NCBI GenBank assembly: GCA_002305755.1
Contig: DBQV01000025.1
Coordinates: 371 to 64,370, forward strand
Direction: 5' to 3'
Length of the DNA: 64,000 nt
DNA from: Christensenella sp. UBA1385
GTDB lineage: Bacteria; Bacillota; Clostridia; Christensenellales; Aristaeellaceae
The translations under genes were made by a program, and so were the position numbers. Shown one piece after another: positions 23,927 to 32,625 of the stretch (position 1 is the stretch's first letter; each line of letters starts with the position of its first letter). Below the pieces are notes generated by a model that was not told the origin of the DNA, did not search any database, and was given only the letters and a program-made list of their open reading frames with translations.

Positions 23927-24949
23927 TTACAGGCTCATCCCGGTCAGGGCCTCCTGGGCCTTTTGCATCACCCGCGCGGCCTCATCCGAAAAGGCGTCGA
24001 AGGCCGGGTCGGGCTTTTGCAGCTCCGGGTGGCTCAGGATATACTCAAGCGATATCCGGGCCGCCTGATCAAAGCGCGTGGGGCAGGTAAAGCCCGGCAC
24101 CAGCCCCTTCAGCTTGCTCGTGTCAAACAGCGCGCAGTTGGCCTTATCTCCCAGCAGCGCGCCCTCCCAGTCCGCGCCCGCTACCTTGGCCAGCATGGTC
24201 GAAGGCACGTAGCAGGGCAGGAAGGGCTTGCCCAGAATATCGCAGGCGGTTTTGTGGATCTGGTTCCAGGTGAGCGCCTCATCCGAGGTGATGTGCACCG
24301 CCTGGCCCAGCGCGTGCGGGTTGCCCATCAGGCCGATGAAGCCCGGGGCGAAGTCTTCCGCCCAGGTCACCGTCCACAGGCTGGTGCCGTCGCCGGGCAT
24401 CAGCACGGGCTTTTCGGCCAGTATCCTCGAGATCACGCCCCAGGCGCCGTTCCTGCCGTGGATGCCCAGCGGCAGGCTCCTTTCCGAAAAGGTATGGCTG
24501 GGCCGCACGATAGTGACGGGGAAGCCCTCCTCGCGCCAGGCGCGCAGGAGGACGTCCTCGCACAGCGCCTTGTTGCGCGAATACTGCCAGTAGGGGTTAT
24601 GCAGCGGGGTGGATTCCGTGATATAGGGGGCGACGGGCGGTTTTTGGTAGGCCGAGGCGCTGCTGATGAAGATGTACTGCCCGCATTTGCCTTTGAACAG
24701 GCGGACATCCCGCTCGATCTGCTCCGGCGTGAAGGCGATAAACTCGGCCACCGCGTCAAAATAGCGGCCCTCCAGCTTTTGGGCCACGTCCCGCTCATCG
24801 TTGATATCGGCCACGATGGCCTCGGCCCCCGGCAGCAGGGCCGCCGCGCTGCCGCGGTTGAGTATGCTCAGCTCCCATCCGAGCTTCAGCAGGCGCTTTG
24901 AGATGGCCAGGCTGATGGTGCCCGTGCCGCCGATCAATAAAGCTTTCAT
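23927..24949 (-). CDS. NAD-dependent epimerase/dehydratase (SDR family)
   Basis: 340 residues. A Rossmann dinucleotide site opens the protein (LLIGGTGTISLAISKRL, then LSILNRG), and a central SSASAYQ followed by Y-S-R-N-K gives the SDR catalytic Ser/Tyr-xxx-Lys. The overall pattern resembles the atypical SDR branch that includes CSP41-like and isoflavone-reductase-like proteins. The substrate, probably a nucleotide sugar or small sugar derivative, is not deducible. ATG 24949 follows GGAGGAAGG. It stands alone between a MerR regulator and a gene remnant. Confidence 0.8.
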   Translation of the reverse strand: MKALLIGGTGTISLAISKRLLKLGWELSILNRGSAAALLPGAEAIVADINDERDVAQKLEGRYFDAVAEFIAFTPEQIERDVRLFKGKCGQYIFISSASAYQKPPVAPYITESTPLHNPYWQYSRNKALCEDVLLRAWREEGFPVTIVRPSHTFSERSLPLGIHGRNGAWGVISRILAEKPVLMPGDGTSLWTVTWAEDFAPGFIGLMGNPHALGQAVHITSDEALTWNQIHKTACDILGKPFLPCYVPSTMLAKVAGADWEGALLGDKANCALFDTSKLKGLVPGFTCPTRFDQAARISLEYILSHPELQKPDPAFDAFSDEAARVMQKAQEALTGMSL

Positions 24950-25061
24950 GCCCTTCCTCCCTATCCGATTGTTGTGCCTCAGAATAAGGGTATTATACAA
25001 TGGAAGCGCCGGGCGCGCCAGACGCCGCCGGGCGGACAGAACGAAAAACAGCGGAGGGTCT

Positions 25062-25185
25062 ATGCAATATCACCGGGTGCTGGTGCTGATGAAGCGGCTG
25101 CAGCTCTACCGCGACGACAAGCGCCCTGCGCGAGGACGCCCCGCTGCGCTCGCTGGTGGATGTCAGGGAGGGGTATAGGGCGTGA
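25062..25185 (+). pseudogene. Short decayed reading frame
   Basis: A good ribosome site (GGAGGG) precedes ATG 25062, and a plausible promoter (TATTAT near 24990) lies upstream. The frame starts MQYHRVLVLMKRLQLYRDDK and then changes character. A one-base shift near 25125 would continue as LREDAPLRSLVDVREGYRA to a TGA at 25183. Not recognised; probably a remnant of a longer gene, or a chance frame. Confidence 0.3.
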
Positions 25186-25251
25186 TACCTTTTGAAACAA
25201 GCAAGTACACAGCCCGGGCCGGTCGGCCCGGGCTGTGCACTTTTCTGTTTC

Positions 25252-26298
25252 TTACTCGATCCCTTCCATCTCCACCCGCGCCCAGCGGATGCCCTCGTAG
25301 GCGTGCTCGCCGCCGCCCTCGTACAGGCAGCCGATACGGCCATCCTCAAGGGCGGCCAGGTCGCTGTAGGCGCTGGGGCCATCCCAGATCAGGGTGCCGC
25401 GGCTCCAGCTCCGGCCGCCATCGCGGCTCTTTCTCAGGGTAAGACGCACGCGCTCCTTCGGGTCGGGCGCGTTGGAAAAAAGCAGGATGGGCAGGCCTTC
25501 CGGGCGCTCACTGTCCACGGCCAGCACGCTGCCCTGGCAGACGGGGTCGGGCAGCCGCTCCTCCAGCCGCAGGCCCTGCCAGCTCTGCCCGCCGTCCTCC
25601 GACCAGGCGGCCGCGCGGCAGCCCTTTCCATGGTAGCTGCGCATGTTGATGTACACCCGCTCGCCGCCCAGCGGGGCCAGGCTGCACTCGTTGGTGTTTT
25701 CGCCCACATCGCCGCCCGTCTGCCAGCTTTGGCCGCCGTCGTCCGAGTAGATGGCGTGGCTGATGTAGGGGCCGGAGGCGTTGCCTTCCGGCTTCAGCAC
25801 GGCGTGGTTGCAGGGGATCAGCAGCCTGCCGCCGGGCAGCTGCGCGCCGTGGCAGGGGCCGCAGGCGTACCAGGTCCAGCTTTCGGGCTTTACCTGCGAG
25901 GTGATGTCGCGCGGGGCGCTCCAGCTCTCCCCCAGATCGTCGCTGAAGACATGGTGCACCGTGCGCGGGGCCTCTCCCTTCAAAATCAGGCTCTCGCGGC
26001 CCTTTTTCAGGTTGGTGTTGTAGACAAGGTGCAGCCGGCCGCTGCGCCGGTCGAAGACCGGGCAGGGGTTGTTCGCGGTGTCCTCGCCGTGGCTGCAGAC
26101 CACCTGCAGGGGGCCAAAGCTCTCGCCGCCGTCGCGGCTCACGCGCGCCACGATGCGGATGGTGCCGCAGTCGTCGTCGCTGTCGCGCCGGCCCTCGCAA
26201 AACGCGATCACCCGCCCGCCGGGCAGGGAAAGAACGGTGGGGATGCGGAAGGAGGCGTAGCCCTCCATGCCTTCGTAAAACAATATCTGCTGATCCAT
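25252..26298 (-). CDS. Exo-alpha-sialidase (neuraminidase) without signal peptide
   Basis: 348 residues. A six-bladed propeller is indicated by the FRIP arginine motif (YASFRIPTVL, residues about 14-23) and five Asp-boxes (SRDGGESF, SDDLGESW, SDDGGQSW, SEDGGQSW, SRDGGRSW). Later positions include SNAPDPKERVRLTLRKS (triad arginine) and SAYSDL with the nucleophilic tyrosine. It releases terminal sialic acid from glycans. No signal peptide, membrane helix or carbohydrate-binding module is present, so it probably acts in the cytoplasm on imported sialosides. It would then feed the nan genes 15 kb away. It shares its strand with proC just upstream. Confidence 0.9.
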   Translation of the reverse strand: MDQQILFYEGMEGYASFRIPTVLSLPGGRVIAFCEGRRDSDDDCGTIRIVARVSRDGGESFGPLQVVCSHGEDTANNPCPVFDRRSGRLHLVYNTNLKKGRESLILKGEAPRTVHHVFSDDLGESWSAPRDITSQVKPESWTWYACGPCHGAQLPGGRLLIPCNHAVLKPEGNASGPYISHAIYSDDGGQSWQTGGDVGENTNECSLAPLGGERVYINMRSYHGKGCRAAAWSEDGGQSWQGLRLEERLPDPVCQGSVLAVDSERPEGLPILLFSNAPDPKERVRLTLRKSRDGGRSWSRGTLIWDGPSAYSDLAALEDGRIGCLYEGGGEHAYEGIRWARVEMEGIE

Positions 26299-26332
26299 GA
26301 CTGTCGCCTTTCTGATGTCGATCGCCGCCTGA

Positions 26333-27139
26333 TCAGGCGCCCTCGCCCAGCTGCCTGTCCCTGTCGATCACGGCCTGCACCGCCCGGTGTACGGCGGCCG
26401 CGAAGCCCATTTCATCCAGCGCCATGACGCCCTCAATGGTGGTGCCGCCCGGGCTGGTCACCTTATCCACCAGCTGGCGCGGGTGCTCGCCCGATTCCAG
26501 CATCAGCTTGCCGCTGCCCAGCAGCAGCTCCGCCGCCACCTGCTGCGAGAGGGCGCGGGTCAGCCCCGCGCGCACACCGGCCTGGGCCAGCGCGTCCGCA
26601 AACAGGAAGGCGAAGGCGGGCGCGGCGCTTGCGATGGCGGAGAAGGCGGGGAAGAGCCTTTCGGGCACCTCGTGCACGCCGCCGACCGCGCCCAGTATCT
26701 TTTTGGCCGCGTTCATGCGCGGCTCATCCGCGAAGGCGTTGCCGCACAGCGCGCTGGAGGCCGCCAGGGCCTGGGCGTTGATGCTGGGCATGGCACGGAT
26801 AAGGGCCTGGCCCTCGGGCAGACGCGCCTCATAAAAGCGCAGGGGCAGCCCGGCGGCGATGGTGATCACCGTCTTATCAGGGGAAAGCGCCGGCGCGATC
26901 TCATCCAGCACAGAGGCCATCACCTGCGGCTTCACGCACAGCACCACCGTCTCCGCCGCGCGCACGGCCTCCGCGGCCGTGGCGGCGGGGTAGAGCCCGA
27001 TCTGCTGCTGCAGGCTGAGCGCCTGCTGCGGCAGCGCGTCGTAGCCCCAGAAGATGTCCCCCTCAAAGCGGCCGCTCTGCCGCGCGCCGCGCAGGATGGC
27101 CCCCGCCATGTTGCCGAGGCCTATAAAAGCGTAGTTCAT
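26333..27139 (-). CDS. proC: Pyrroline-5-carboxylate reductase
   Basis: 268 residues of normal length. The N-terminal Rossmann motif is FIGLGNMAGAILRG, then VVLCVKPQVM in mid-domain. The C-terminal signature is ALSQQVAAELLLGSGKLM...P-RQLVDKVTSPGGTTIEGV. It reduces pyrroline-5-carboxylate to proline with NAD(P)H. AAGGAG precedes ATG 27139. It lies 26 nt downstream of the PHP gene on the same strand. Confidence 0.95.
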   Translation of the reverse strand: MNYAFIGLGNMAGAILRGARQSGRFEGDIFWGYDALPQQALSLQQQIGLYPAATAAEAVRAAETVVLCVKPQVMASVLDEIAPALSPDKTVITIAAGLPLRFYEARLPEGQALIRAMPSINAQALAASSALCGNAFADEPRMNAAKKILGAVGGVHEVPERLFPAFSAIASAAPAFAFLFADALAQAGVRAGLTRALSQQVAAELLLGSGKLMLESGEHPRQLVDKVTSPGGTTIEGVMALDEMGFAAAVHRAVQAVIDRDRQLGEGA

Positions 27140-27165
27140 AGCCTGTTCTCCTTCTCAAATATCAG

Positions 27166-27858
27166 TCAGTTGCCCCGCAGCCAGCAAAGCAGCGCGGGCA
27201 GGGAATCGATGCCCTGCAGCGCGGGCCCGGCCTCCGCGATGTCGCCCAGGCGGTGCGCGTCCGATGAATGCAGCTGCCGATAGCCCGAGGCATCTATCGG
27301 CAGGGGCAGATGGGGCGCGATCTCCAGCGTGCGGAAGCCCTCTTCCGGCGGGATCAGGCCCAGCGCGCCCAGCATGCCGTTCGAGCCGCGGTTGACATGG
27401 GCGGGCACGGGCACGCCGCCCAGGGCGCGGATCTGTTCGCATACCTTGCCAAGCGGTTCGTCCAGCGCCGCGATCAGCATGCCCGGCTCCTCGCCCAGCA
27501 GGTTCTCCCGCTCGTCCACCAGCAGCTGGCGGCCGAAAAGCTCCGGCCTGTTCTTCATCGGCGGCAGGTGCCGCGCGCAGTAGGCCCCCATCTCAAGGGC
27601 GCTGTCCACGCTCTCAAAATAGGCCAGCAGGTGCGCCTCCTCGCGGGTGCAGACCTCCAGCCCCGGCAGCAGCATCAGCCCCTCCCGGCGGGCGCAGCGC
27701 TCCGCCGCGGGCAGGTTGCCCGCGGACTGGTGATCGGTAACGGCGATCAGGCCCAGCCCCTTCAGCCGCGCCATGGCGCAGATGTTGGCCGGGGTCATGT
27801 CGTCGTCCGCGCAGGGCGACAGGCAGCTGTGGATGTGCAGATCGTAGTACAGCGCCAT
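27166..27858 (-). CDS. PHP-domain metal-dependent phosphoesterase
   Basis: 230 residues. The first PHP motif DLHIHSCLSPCADDDMTP lies at the N-terminus, then TDHQSAGNL, then later PAHVNRGSNG and SSDAHRLGD, providing the His/Asp ligands for a trinuclear metal site. Such stand-alone PHP proteins hydrolyse phosphate esters; the substrate is unknown. The start at 27858 lies 4 nt beyond the stop of the DRTGG gene, so translation is coupled and no separate ribosome site is needed. The pairing of DRTGG and PHP genes recurs in clostridial genomes. Confidence 0.85.
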   Translation of the reverse strand: MALYYDLHIHSCLSPCADDDMTPANICAMARLKGLGLIAVTDHQSAGNLPAAERCARREGLMLLPGLEVCTREEAHLLAYFESVDSALEMGAYCARHLPPMKNRPELFGRQLLVDERENLLGEEPGMLIAALDEPLGKVCEQIRALGGVPVPAHVNRGSNGMLGALGLIPPEEGFRTLEIAPHLPLPIDASGYRQLHSSDAHRLGDIAEAGPALQGIDSLPALLCWLRGN

Positions 27859-27862
27859 GTGT

Positions 27863-28195
27863 TCAGGCGGGGATGCCTGCCCCCGCCATTTTGGCGCAGA
27901 TGCCATAGGCGGACAGCGGGCTTGAGATCACCGTGATGCCCTCCTCCCGCGCCTTTTGCAGCGCGGCCTCCTCCATGCGCAGGCCCTCGGGCAGTATCAC
28001 GCAGCTCATCTCGTGCAGCGAGGCCACGGCGATCACGTTCAGGTGCAGCTGCACCGTCACCCAGGCCATGCCGGGCTGGCCCCTGGCCATCACCCAGCTG
28101 AGCAGATCGCAGACATAGCCGCAGCTGATCTCCCGCACCGATCCTTCCGCCAGCGCCTCGCCTTCGATCAGGGGCAGCAGTTCCGCGGTGGTCAT
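27863..28195 (-). CDS. DRTGG-domain protein
   Basis: 110 residues, a single small alpha/beta domain resembling the DRTGG domain found beside CBS domains in pyrophosphatases and in phosphotransacetylase relatives. Characteristic segments are EISCGYVCDLLSWVMARG and a central AVASLHEMSCVILPEGL, ending in ISSPLSAYGICAKM. ATG 28195 was chosen because AAGGAGG lies 8 nt upstream; that site would overlap a longer start. Likely a regulatory or nucleotide-sensing partner of the PHP enzyme. No enzyme activity is expected. Confidence 0.7.
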   Translation of the reverse strand: MTTAELLPLIEGEALAEGSVREISCGYVCDLLSWVMARGQPGMAWVTVQLHLNVIAVASLHEMSCVILPEGLRMEEAALQKAREEGITVISSPLSAYGICAKMAGAGIPA

Positions 28196-28560
28196 GATGG
28201 TATCCTCCTTCATGGTGCTCTTTCGGATATTGTAATCCCTGCGGCCCGGCAGGGCAACAGAGGGATGCTGATGCGCGGCGCGGCAGCCAAGGCAGCGCAA
28301 TACAGCGACACGCGTTGACGCCGGTGCGCGTCTGGGGTAGTATCATTCATACAGAGGGTCTTCATTGGCATTTTCCCCGCGGATTCATTTTACTAAAGTC
28401 TATCCGTTTCTCCCTTGATGTTATCTGTGTATCGCAGCTCAACATGATGTCCGTGATCGTATAGGGCTTGTATCCTGCAAAAACTCAAGATGCAGCATGT
28501 ATTCACCTCCTGAGTATTCAGCGATTCTCTGAGCAGAGACATACAAGAAAGGAGCCCTCA
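28196..28560. other. 365-nt intergenic region opening an AT-richer patch
   Basis: It separates two divergent genes. A promoter reading right lies at 28315-28343, leaving a leader of about 210 nt before the next start codon. The leader has no strong hairpin I can point to, and base composition shifts to clearly more A and T from about 28350 onward. Confidence 0.5.
28315..28343 (+). promoter_or_regulatory. Promoter upstream of the orphan solute-binding protein
   Basis: TTGACG (28315-28320) and TAGTAT (28338-28343) with a 17-nt spacer. Confidence 0.5.
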
Positions 28561-29922
28561 ATGAAAAGGTTTATCGTATTGGTACTGTCCCTTTTCCTTC
28601 TAAGCGCCAACGCCGAGTCGCTGCGCTTGTACTATGCAGGAGATCCTTCTAAACAATTTCTGGCATCTCACCCGGGGGTCGATGTTATTTATAACGATCC
28701 GGAAAATGATTATCGAAACTCATACGAAATGATATCCGCGTTGGTGACTGACTCATTTCCTTACGATGTGTTTGAGTTGGGAACGTGGAAATTCGACATG
28801 CGCCAAATCATGCGGAAAGGATTTTGCACAGATTTGACCAAATCATCTGTCATTCGATCCGAATTATCCACAATGCACCCTAACATTTTCGCACAGATAA
28901 CACATGATGGAAAGGTCTTTGCTGTTCCGACGGGCATCGGGTGCGACCTCTATCTGACTGACCGCGTCGGATGGGAAGCCGCAGGGTTGACAGAGAAGGA
29001 CGTGCCTCAGAGCTTTCCCGAGCTGCTTGATTTTTTGGAGGCGTGGTGCCAAAGAGCGCAGACATCGTCCGATAGCTTTATTTCAGTACGAAACACCTGG
29101 GATGAGTCCGTTTACAACGCTTCGTCCTATACGGCCTGGCTTGTACAGGAGCTGATCCAGAACCATATACTGCAAAGTGAGTTTGCCGAGGTTCCTCTTC
29201 GGTTTGACACGGAGGAATTCATCGCTTTGCTGAATCAAGCAAAGCGAGTGGGCTCCATGATCTTTGAGACGGAGCCTACGCCAAACGCCCAATATCAACT
29301 GATAGATTTTACTCAAGGAGGACGATCGAATTGGCCTGAGCATGTTCCTCAGCGGCTCATATCAATGAGGCTGCACAAAGAACAGCCGAAACTCATTTCG
29401 GCGACACTATCAGCCATTGCGGCATACGCCAGATCTGACAATGAGAAGCTTGCGATAGAATTCTTGGAAGATACGGTACAGCGACGCTTCACCAGCCATG
29501 GCGTGCCGCTTTTTTCAAGAGCCATGTTGTACAAAGACGCTCAGGCAATTGAAAATCCAAACACAGAAGATGAATTGAGATCAACCCGCGAAAGGATAGA
29601 AAAGACGAAACGGGAATTGGCCAATGAGGAGCTAAGTGTTGATGAAAGAAATGAGCTTCAAGCGTCCTTATCCCGCTACGAATCCATGCTTCATGATATC
29701 CGGGAAAGGGCGTACATTCTGTCTCCTTTGTCACTGCGGGAATACCAGTCAATCGTTGACGATCTATACTTTACAAGCCCCGGCCCCTTCTTTATCGCAA
29801 CTGAAACCGGACAGAATGTTGCCGCCTTGATCAAACGCTTTACCTCTGACGGGCTATCATCACAAAATCTTGCAGCTGAGCTGGATCAAATAGCGCGATT
29901 GGCAACCCTGGAAGACCGGTAA
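28561..29922 (+). CDS. Orphan extracellular solute-binding-like protein
   Basis: 453 residues from ATG 28561 (AAAGGAG upstream). The signal peptide is KRFIVLVLSLFLLSANAES. The mature part looks like a family 1 solute-binding protein: an ALVTDSFPYDVFELGTW segment, DGKVFAVPTGIGCDLYLTDR (the usual central strand-loop), and FPELLDFLEAW. A charged coiled segment (about residues 335-380, ERIEKTKRELANEELSVDE) interrupts the C-terminal half. No permease or ATPase lies nearby. Codon use is AT-richer than in neighbours, suggesting acquisition. It may be a substrate-sensing or scavenging lipoprotein relative rather than a transporter part. Confidence 0.7.
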   Translation: MKRFIVLVLSLFLLSANAESLRLYYAGDPSKQFLASHPGVDVIYNDPENDYRNSYEMISALVTDSFPYDVFELGTWKFDMRQIMRKGFCTDLTKSSVIRSELSTMHPNIFAQITHDGKVFAVPTGIGCDLYLTDRVGWEAAGLTEKDVPQSFPELLDFLEAWCQRAQTSSDSFISVRNTWDESVYNASSYTAWLVQELIQNHILQSEFAEVPLRFDTEEFIALLNQAKRVGSMIFETEPTPNAQYQLIDFTQGGRSNWPEHVPQRLISMRLHKEQPKLISATLSAIAAYARSDNEKLAIEFLEDTVQRRFTSHGVPLFSRAMLYKDAQAIENPNTEDELRSTRERIEKTKRELANEELSVDERNELQASLSRYESMLHDIRERAYILSPLSLREYQSIVDDLYFTSPGPFFIATETGQNVAALIKRFTSDGLSSQNLAAELDQIARLATLEDR

Positions 29923-29956
29923 GGCGTTTTTCTGTTAAAGCGGAAAGAGGTTTTCA

Positions 29957-30387
29957 ATGAAACGTTTCAGCGTTTTGCTGTCCTTGCTCATGATGCCGTT
30001 GATGTTGATCTATCAGGGAGCTTTTGCGGATCGTATCGGTGAGAACATCCTGGAAAGATATCTCTGTTTATATGGCTACACAATGCCTGAAAAGGTCAGA
30101 GAAAGCACGGGCTCAAATCGCTAACACTGGTCGAAAGCGCTTTGACCATGTATGCTGAACCGCTTTGGAGGGAAACTGAGAATGCTGCACGCTACGGGCT
30201 CTTACTCCTTGACTCAATGAATTCGCCTATTGATCGTGCTGGCCCGTATGGCAGCAACGGGCTGTCACTTAAAGTATTCCCATCATCACTTGAGGTTCAG
30301 GTGATAGATTTTGAAAATCCGGAAATAAACGCTATTTGCATAATGGAGAATACGGTTGAAAGCACTCCTGAGACGGCGCAGACATGA
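29957..30387 (+). pseudogene. Small secreted protein, frameshifted
   Basis: The first frame (ATG 29957) gives a signal peptide (KRFSVLLSLLMMPLMLIYQG, then AFA) and RIGENILERYLCLYGYTMP before a TAA at 30122. The +1 frame continues as KHGLKSLTLVESALTMYAEPLWRE and on to ESTPETAQT at 30387. The second frame has its own stop near 30083, so the shift lies at about 30083-30110. The combined product would be about 140 residues. It follows the orphan solute-binding gene by 34 nt and shares its AT-rich composition. Could be a sequencing indel; otherwise inactive. Confidence 0.55.
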
Positions 30388-30475
30388 GGGAACGACTTCA
30401 AAACTTGATATTTGTCATAGTTTCATTCTTCCCCCTGCCCTATCATCCTGCTGAAATCACGCGCAGGAGGATGTT

Positions 30476-32104
30476 ATGAGCGACATGTTTTGCTTTCAGT
30501 GCCAGGAGACGGCGGGGAACAAGGGCTGTGACAGGGTGGGGGTCTGCGGCAAGTCCGCGCCGGTGGCCCGCTCGCAGGATTTTCTGATCTGGGCCGTCAA
30601 GGGCCTGAGCGAGGTGGCCACCCGCCTGCGCGAGGCCGGAATCGAGGTATCCGGCGAGGTCAGCCATCTGGTGACCGGCAGCCTGTTCACCACCATCACC
30701 AACGCTAATTTTGACGAGGAGGCCATCCGCGCGCGCACCGCGGAGGTGATCCGCATGACAAACAGCCTGCGCCCGCTGCTGCCCGCAGGCGCTGCCCTTT
30801 CCGAGGCCGCCCGCTACGACAGCCTCGATCTGGCCGACTGGCAGGCGAAGGAGCCCTCTGTCGGCGTGCTCTCTACCAAAGATGAAGACGTGCGCAGCCT
30901 GCGCGAGCTGGTGGTCTACGGCCTCAAGGGGCTGGCCGCCTACTCCAAGCACGCCAACGTGCTGCTTAAAGACAGCGGCGAGGTGGATGCCTTTATCCAG
31001 CAGGCGCTGGCCAAAACCATGGACGACAGCCTGAGCGTGAGCGATCTGGTGCAGCTGGTGCTGGATACCGGCGCCGCCGGCGTGAAGGGCATGGCTATGC
31101 TGGACGAGGCCAACACCTCCGCCTACGGCCACCCCGAGATGACCGAGGTGGAGATCGGCGTGCGCAAAAACCCCGGCATCCTGATCTCCGGCCACGACCT
31201 GCGCGACCTGGAGATGCTGCTGGAGCAGACCGAGGGCACGGGCGTGGACGTCTATACCCACTCCGAGATGCTGCCCGCCCAGTACTACCCCGCCTTCAAA
31301 AAATACAGGCATTTCGCGGGCAACTACGGCAACGCCTGGTGGAAGCAGAAGGAGGAGTTTGAGAGCTTCGGCGGCCCCATCCTCATGACCACCAACTGCA
31401 TCGTGCCGCCCAGGCCCAGCTACATGGGGCGCCTGTTTACCACCGGCATGGCGGGCTACCCCGGCTGCCGGCATATCCCGGGCGGCATCGGCGAGCGGAA
31501 GGATTTTTCCCAGATCATCGCCCTGGCCAAAACCTGCCCCGCCCCCACCGGGATCGAGACGGGCACCATCGTCGGCGGCTTTGCCCACGAGCAGGTCTTC
31601 GCCCTGGCCGACAAGGTGGTGGAGGCCGTGAAATCCGGCGCCATCCGCAAGTTCGTGGTCATGGCCGGCTGCGACGGCCGCCAGAAGGGCCGCGATTATT
31701 ACACGGCCTTCGCCAAGGCCCTGCCGAAGGATACCGTGATCCTCACCGCGGGCTGCGCCAAGTACCGCTACAACAAGCTGGGCCTGGGCGACATCGGCGG
31801 CATCCCCCGCGTGCTGGATGCCGGGCAGTGCAACGATTCCTACTCGCTGGTGCTGATCGCCCTGAAGCTGGCCGAGATCTTCGGCGTCGGCAGCGTTAAC
31901 GAGCTGCCCATCTTCTACAACATCGCCTGGTACGAGCAGAAGGCGGTCATCGTGCTGCTGGCCCTGCTGTCCCTTGGGGTCAAGAACATCCATCTGGGCC
32001 CCAGCCTGCCCGCCTTCCTCAGCCCGAATGTGGCCAGGGTGCTGGCGGAACAGTTCGGCATCGCGCCCAACATCACTGTGGAGGAGGACCTGAGGTTCGC
32101 CTGA
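30476..32104 (+). CDS. hcp: Hydroxylamine reductase (hybrid-cluster protein)
   Basis: 542 residues. The N-terminal cysteine motif MFCFQCQET...GCDRVGVCGK (C-x2-C-x11-C-x5-C type) holds a 4Fe-4S cluster. Downstream cysteines and glutamates for the hybrid 4Fe-2O-2S cluster lie in MTTNCIVPPRPSY, GYPGCRHIPGG, MAGCDGRQKGRDYY and LTAGCAKYRYNKL. It reduces hydroxylamine to ammonia and, in vivo, nitric oxide, as protection against nitrosative stress in anaerobes. GCAGGAGG precedes the ATG. No hcr reductase adjoins it, as is usual for clostridial class enzymes. Confidence 0.95.
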   Translation: MSDMFCFQCQETAGNKGCDRVGVCGKSAPVARSQDFLIWAVKGLSEVATRLREAGIEVSGEVSHLVTGSLFTTITNANFDEEAIRARTAEVIRMTNSLRPLLPAGAALSEAARYDSLDLADWQAKEPSVGVLSTKDEDVRSLRELVVYGLKGLAAYSKHANVLLKDSGEVDAFIQQALAKTMDDSLSVSDLVQLVLDTGAAGVKGMAMLDEANTSAYGHPEMTEVEIGVRKNPGILISGHDLRDLEMLLEQTEGTGVDVYTHSEMLPAQYYPAFKKYRHFAGNYGNAWWKQKEEFESFGGPILMTTNCIVPPRPSYMGRLFTTGMAGYPGCRHIPGGIGERKDFSQIIALAKTCPAPTGIETGTIVGGFAHEQVFALADKVVEAVKSGAIRKFVVMAGCDGRQKGRDYYTAFAKALPKDTVILTAGCAKYRYNKLGLGDIGGIPRVLDAGQCNDSYSLVLIALKLAEIFGVGSVNELPIFYNIAWYEQKAVIVLLALLSLGVKNIHLGPSLPAFLSPNVARVLAEQFGIAPNITVEEDLRFA

Positions 32105-32171
32105 CCGCCGGGGGACGGGCCCGGAAACGGGACCGCCGCGCAAGCCGTTCCGGCCGCATATTCTTGAAAAA

Positions 32172-32229
32172 ACGAAGAACTGCTCACATTCTGCCGCGAA
32201 AGGCGGCGATGTGAGCAGCTCTTGTTGAC
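32172..32229. repeat. Palindromic intergenic repeat, copy A
   Basis: CTGCTCACAT (32180-32189) and ATGTGAGCAG (32209-32218) form a 10-bp stem around a nested GCCGC-gaaag-GCGGC hairpin. Flanks AACGAAGAA and CTCTTGTTGACC are also shared with copy B at 42.3 kb. It lies 70 nt past the hcp stop and could also terminate transcription. Confidence 0.75.
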
Positions 32230-32268
32230 CACGGGCGGGCGCTTGCGGCCCTTGTCATACCCCTCCGC

Positions 32269-32625
32269 CTACAGGCACAGCCCGTCCAGATGCGCCAGCG
32301 CGCGCTTTTTTACGCGGTAAAACTGGCGCGGGGTCAGCCCCAGCACGTGCGCGGCATCGTCGGCGGTCATCTGGCGCAGGTAAAACAGCGTCAGCGCCTC
32401 GCGCTCGCAGCGATCGGGCAGCCGGTCGATAAAGCCCTGGGCGCGGCGGCGGGACACGCGGTTGTCCTCATAGGCGGCGGAGATCTCAGCCTCCAGCAGC
32501 CGGCGGTCGCGCTCCACCTGAGGGTTCGGGGCGGGGATGCCGTTCATGGCGCTCTGCAGGCGCACCAGCTCGCCTACGCGCCGGTCGGATTCCCTGACCC
32601 TGAGCAGATACTCTTCCGCGCTCAA
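32269..32625 (-). CDS. Phage-type sigma-like factor (DUF1492/ArpU-like)
   Basis: 118 residues from TTG 32625, which overlaps the stop of the upstream HTH gene (TTGA), showing tight coupling. An N-terminal helix LSAEEYLLRVRESDRRVGEL matches the usual opening of DUF1492 proteins, followed by RRRAQGFIDRLPDRCEREALTLFYLRQ and a sigma-4-like helix-turn-helix MTADDAAHVLGLTPRQFYRVKKRAL. Family members sit in prophages and control late genes. Here no structural phage genes are nearby, so it is an orphan remnant or a domesticated regulator. Confidence 0.8.
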   Translation of the reverse strand: MSAEEYLLRVRESDRRVGELVRLQSAMNGIPAPNPQVERDRRLLEAEISAAYEDNRVSRRRAQGFIDRLPDRCEREALTLFYLRQMTADDAAHVLGLTPRQFYRVKKRALAHLDGLCL

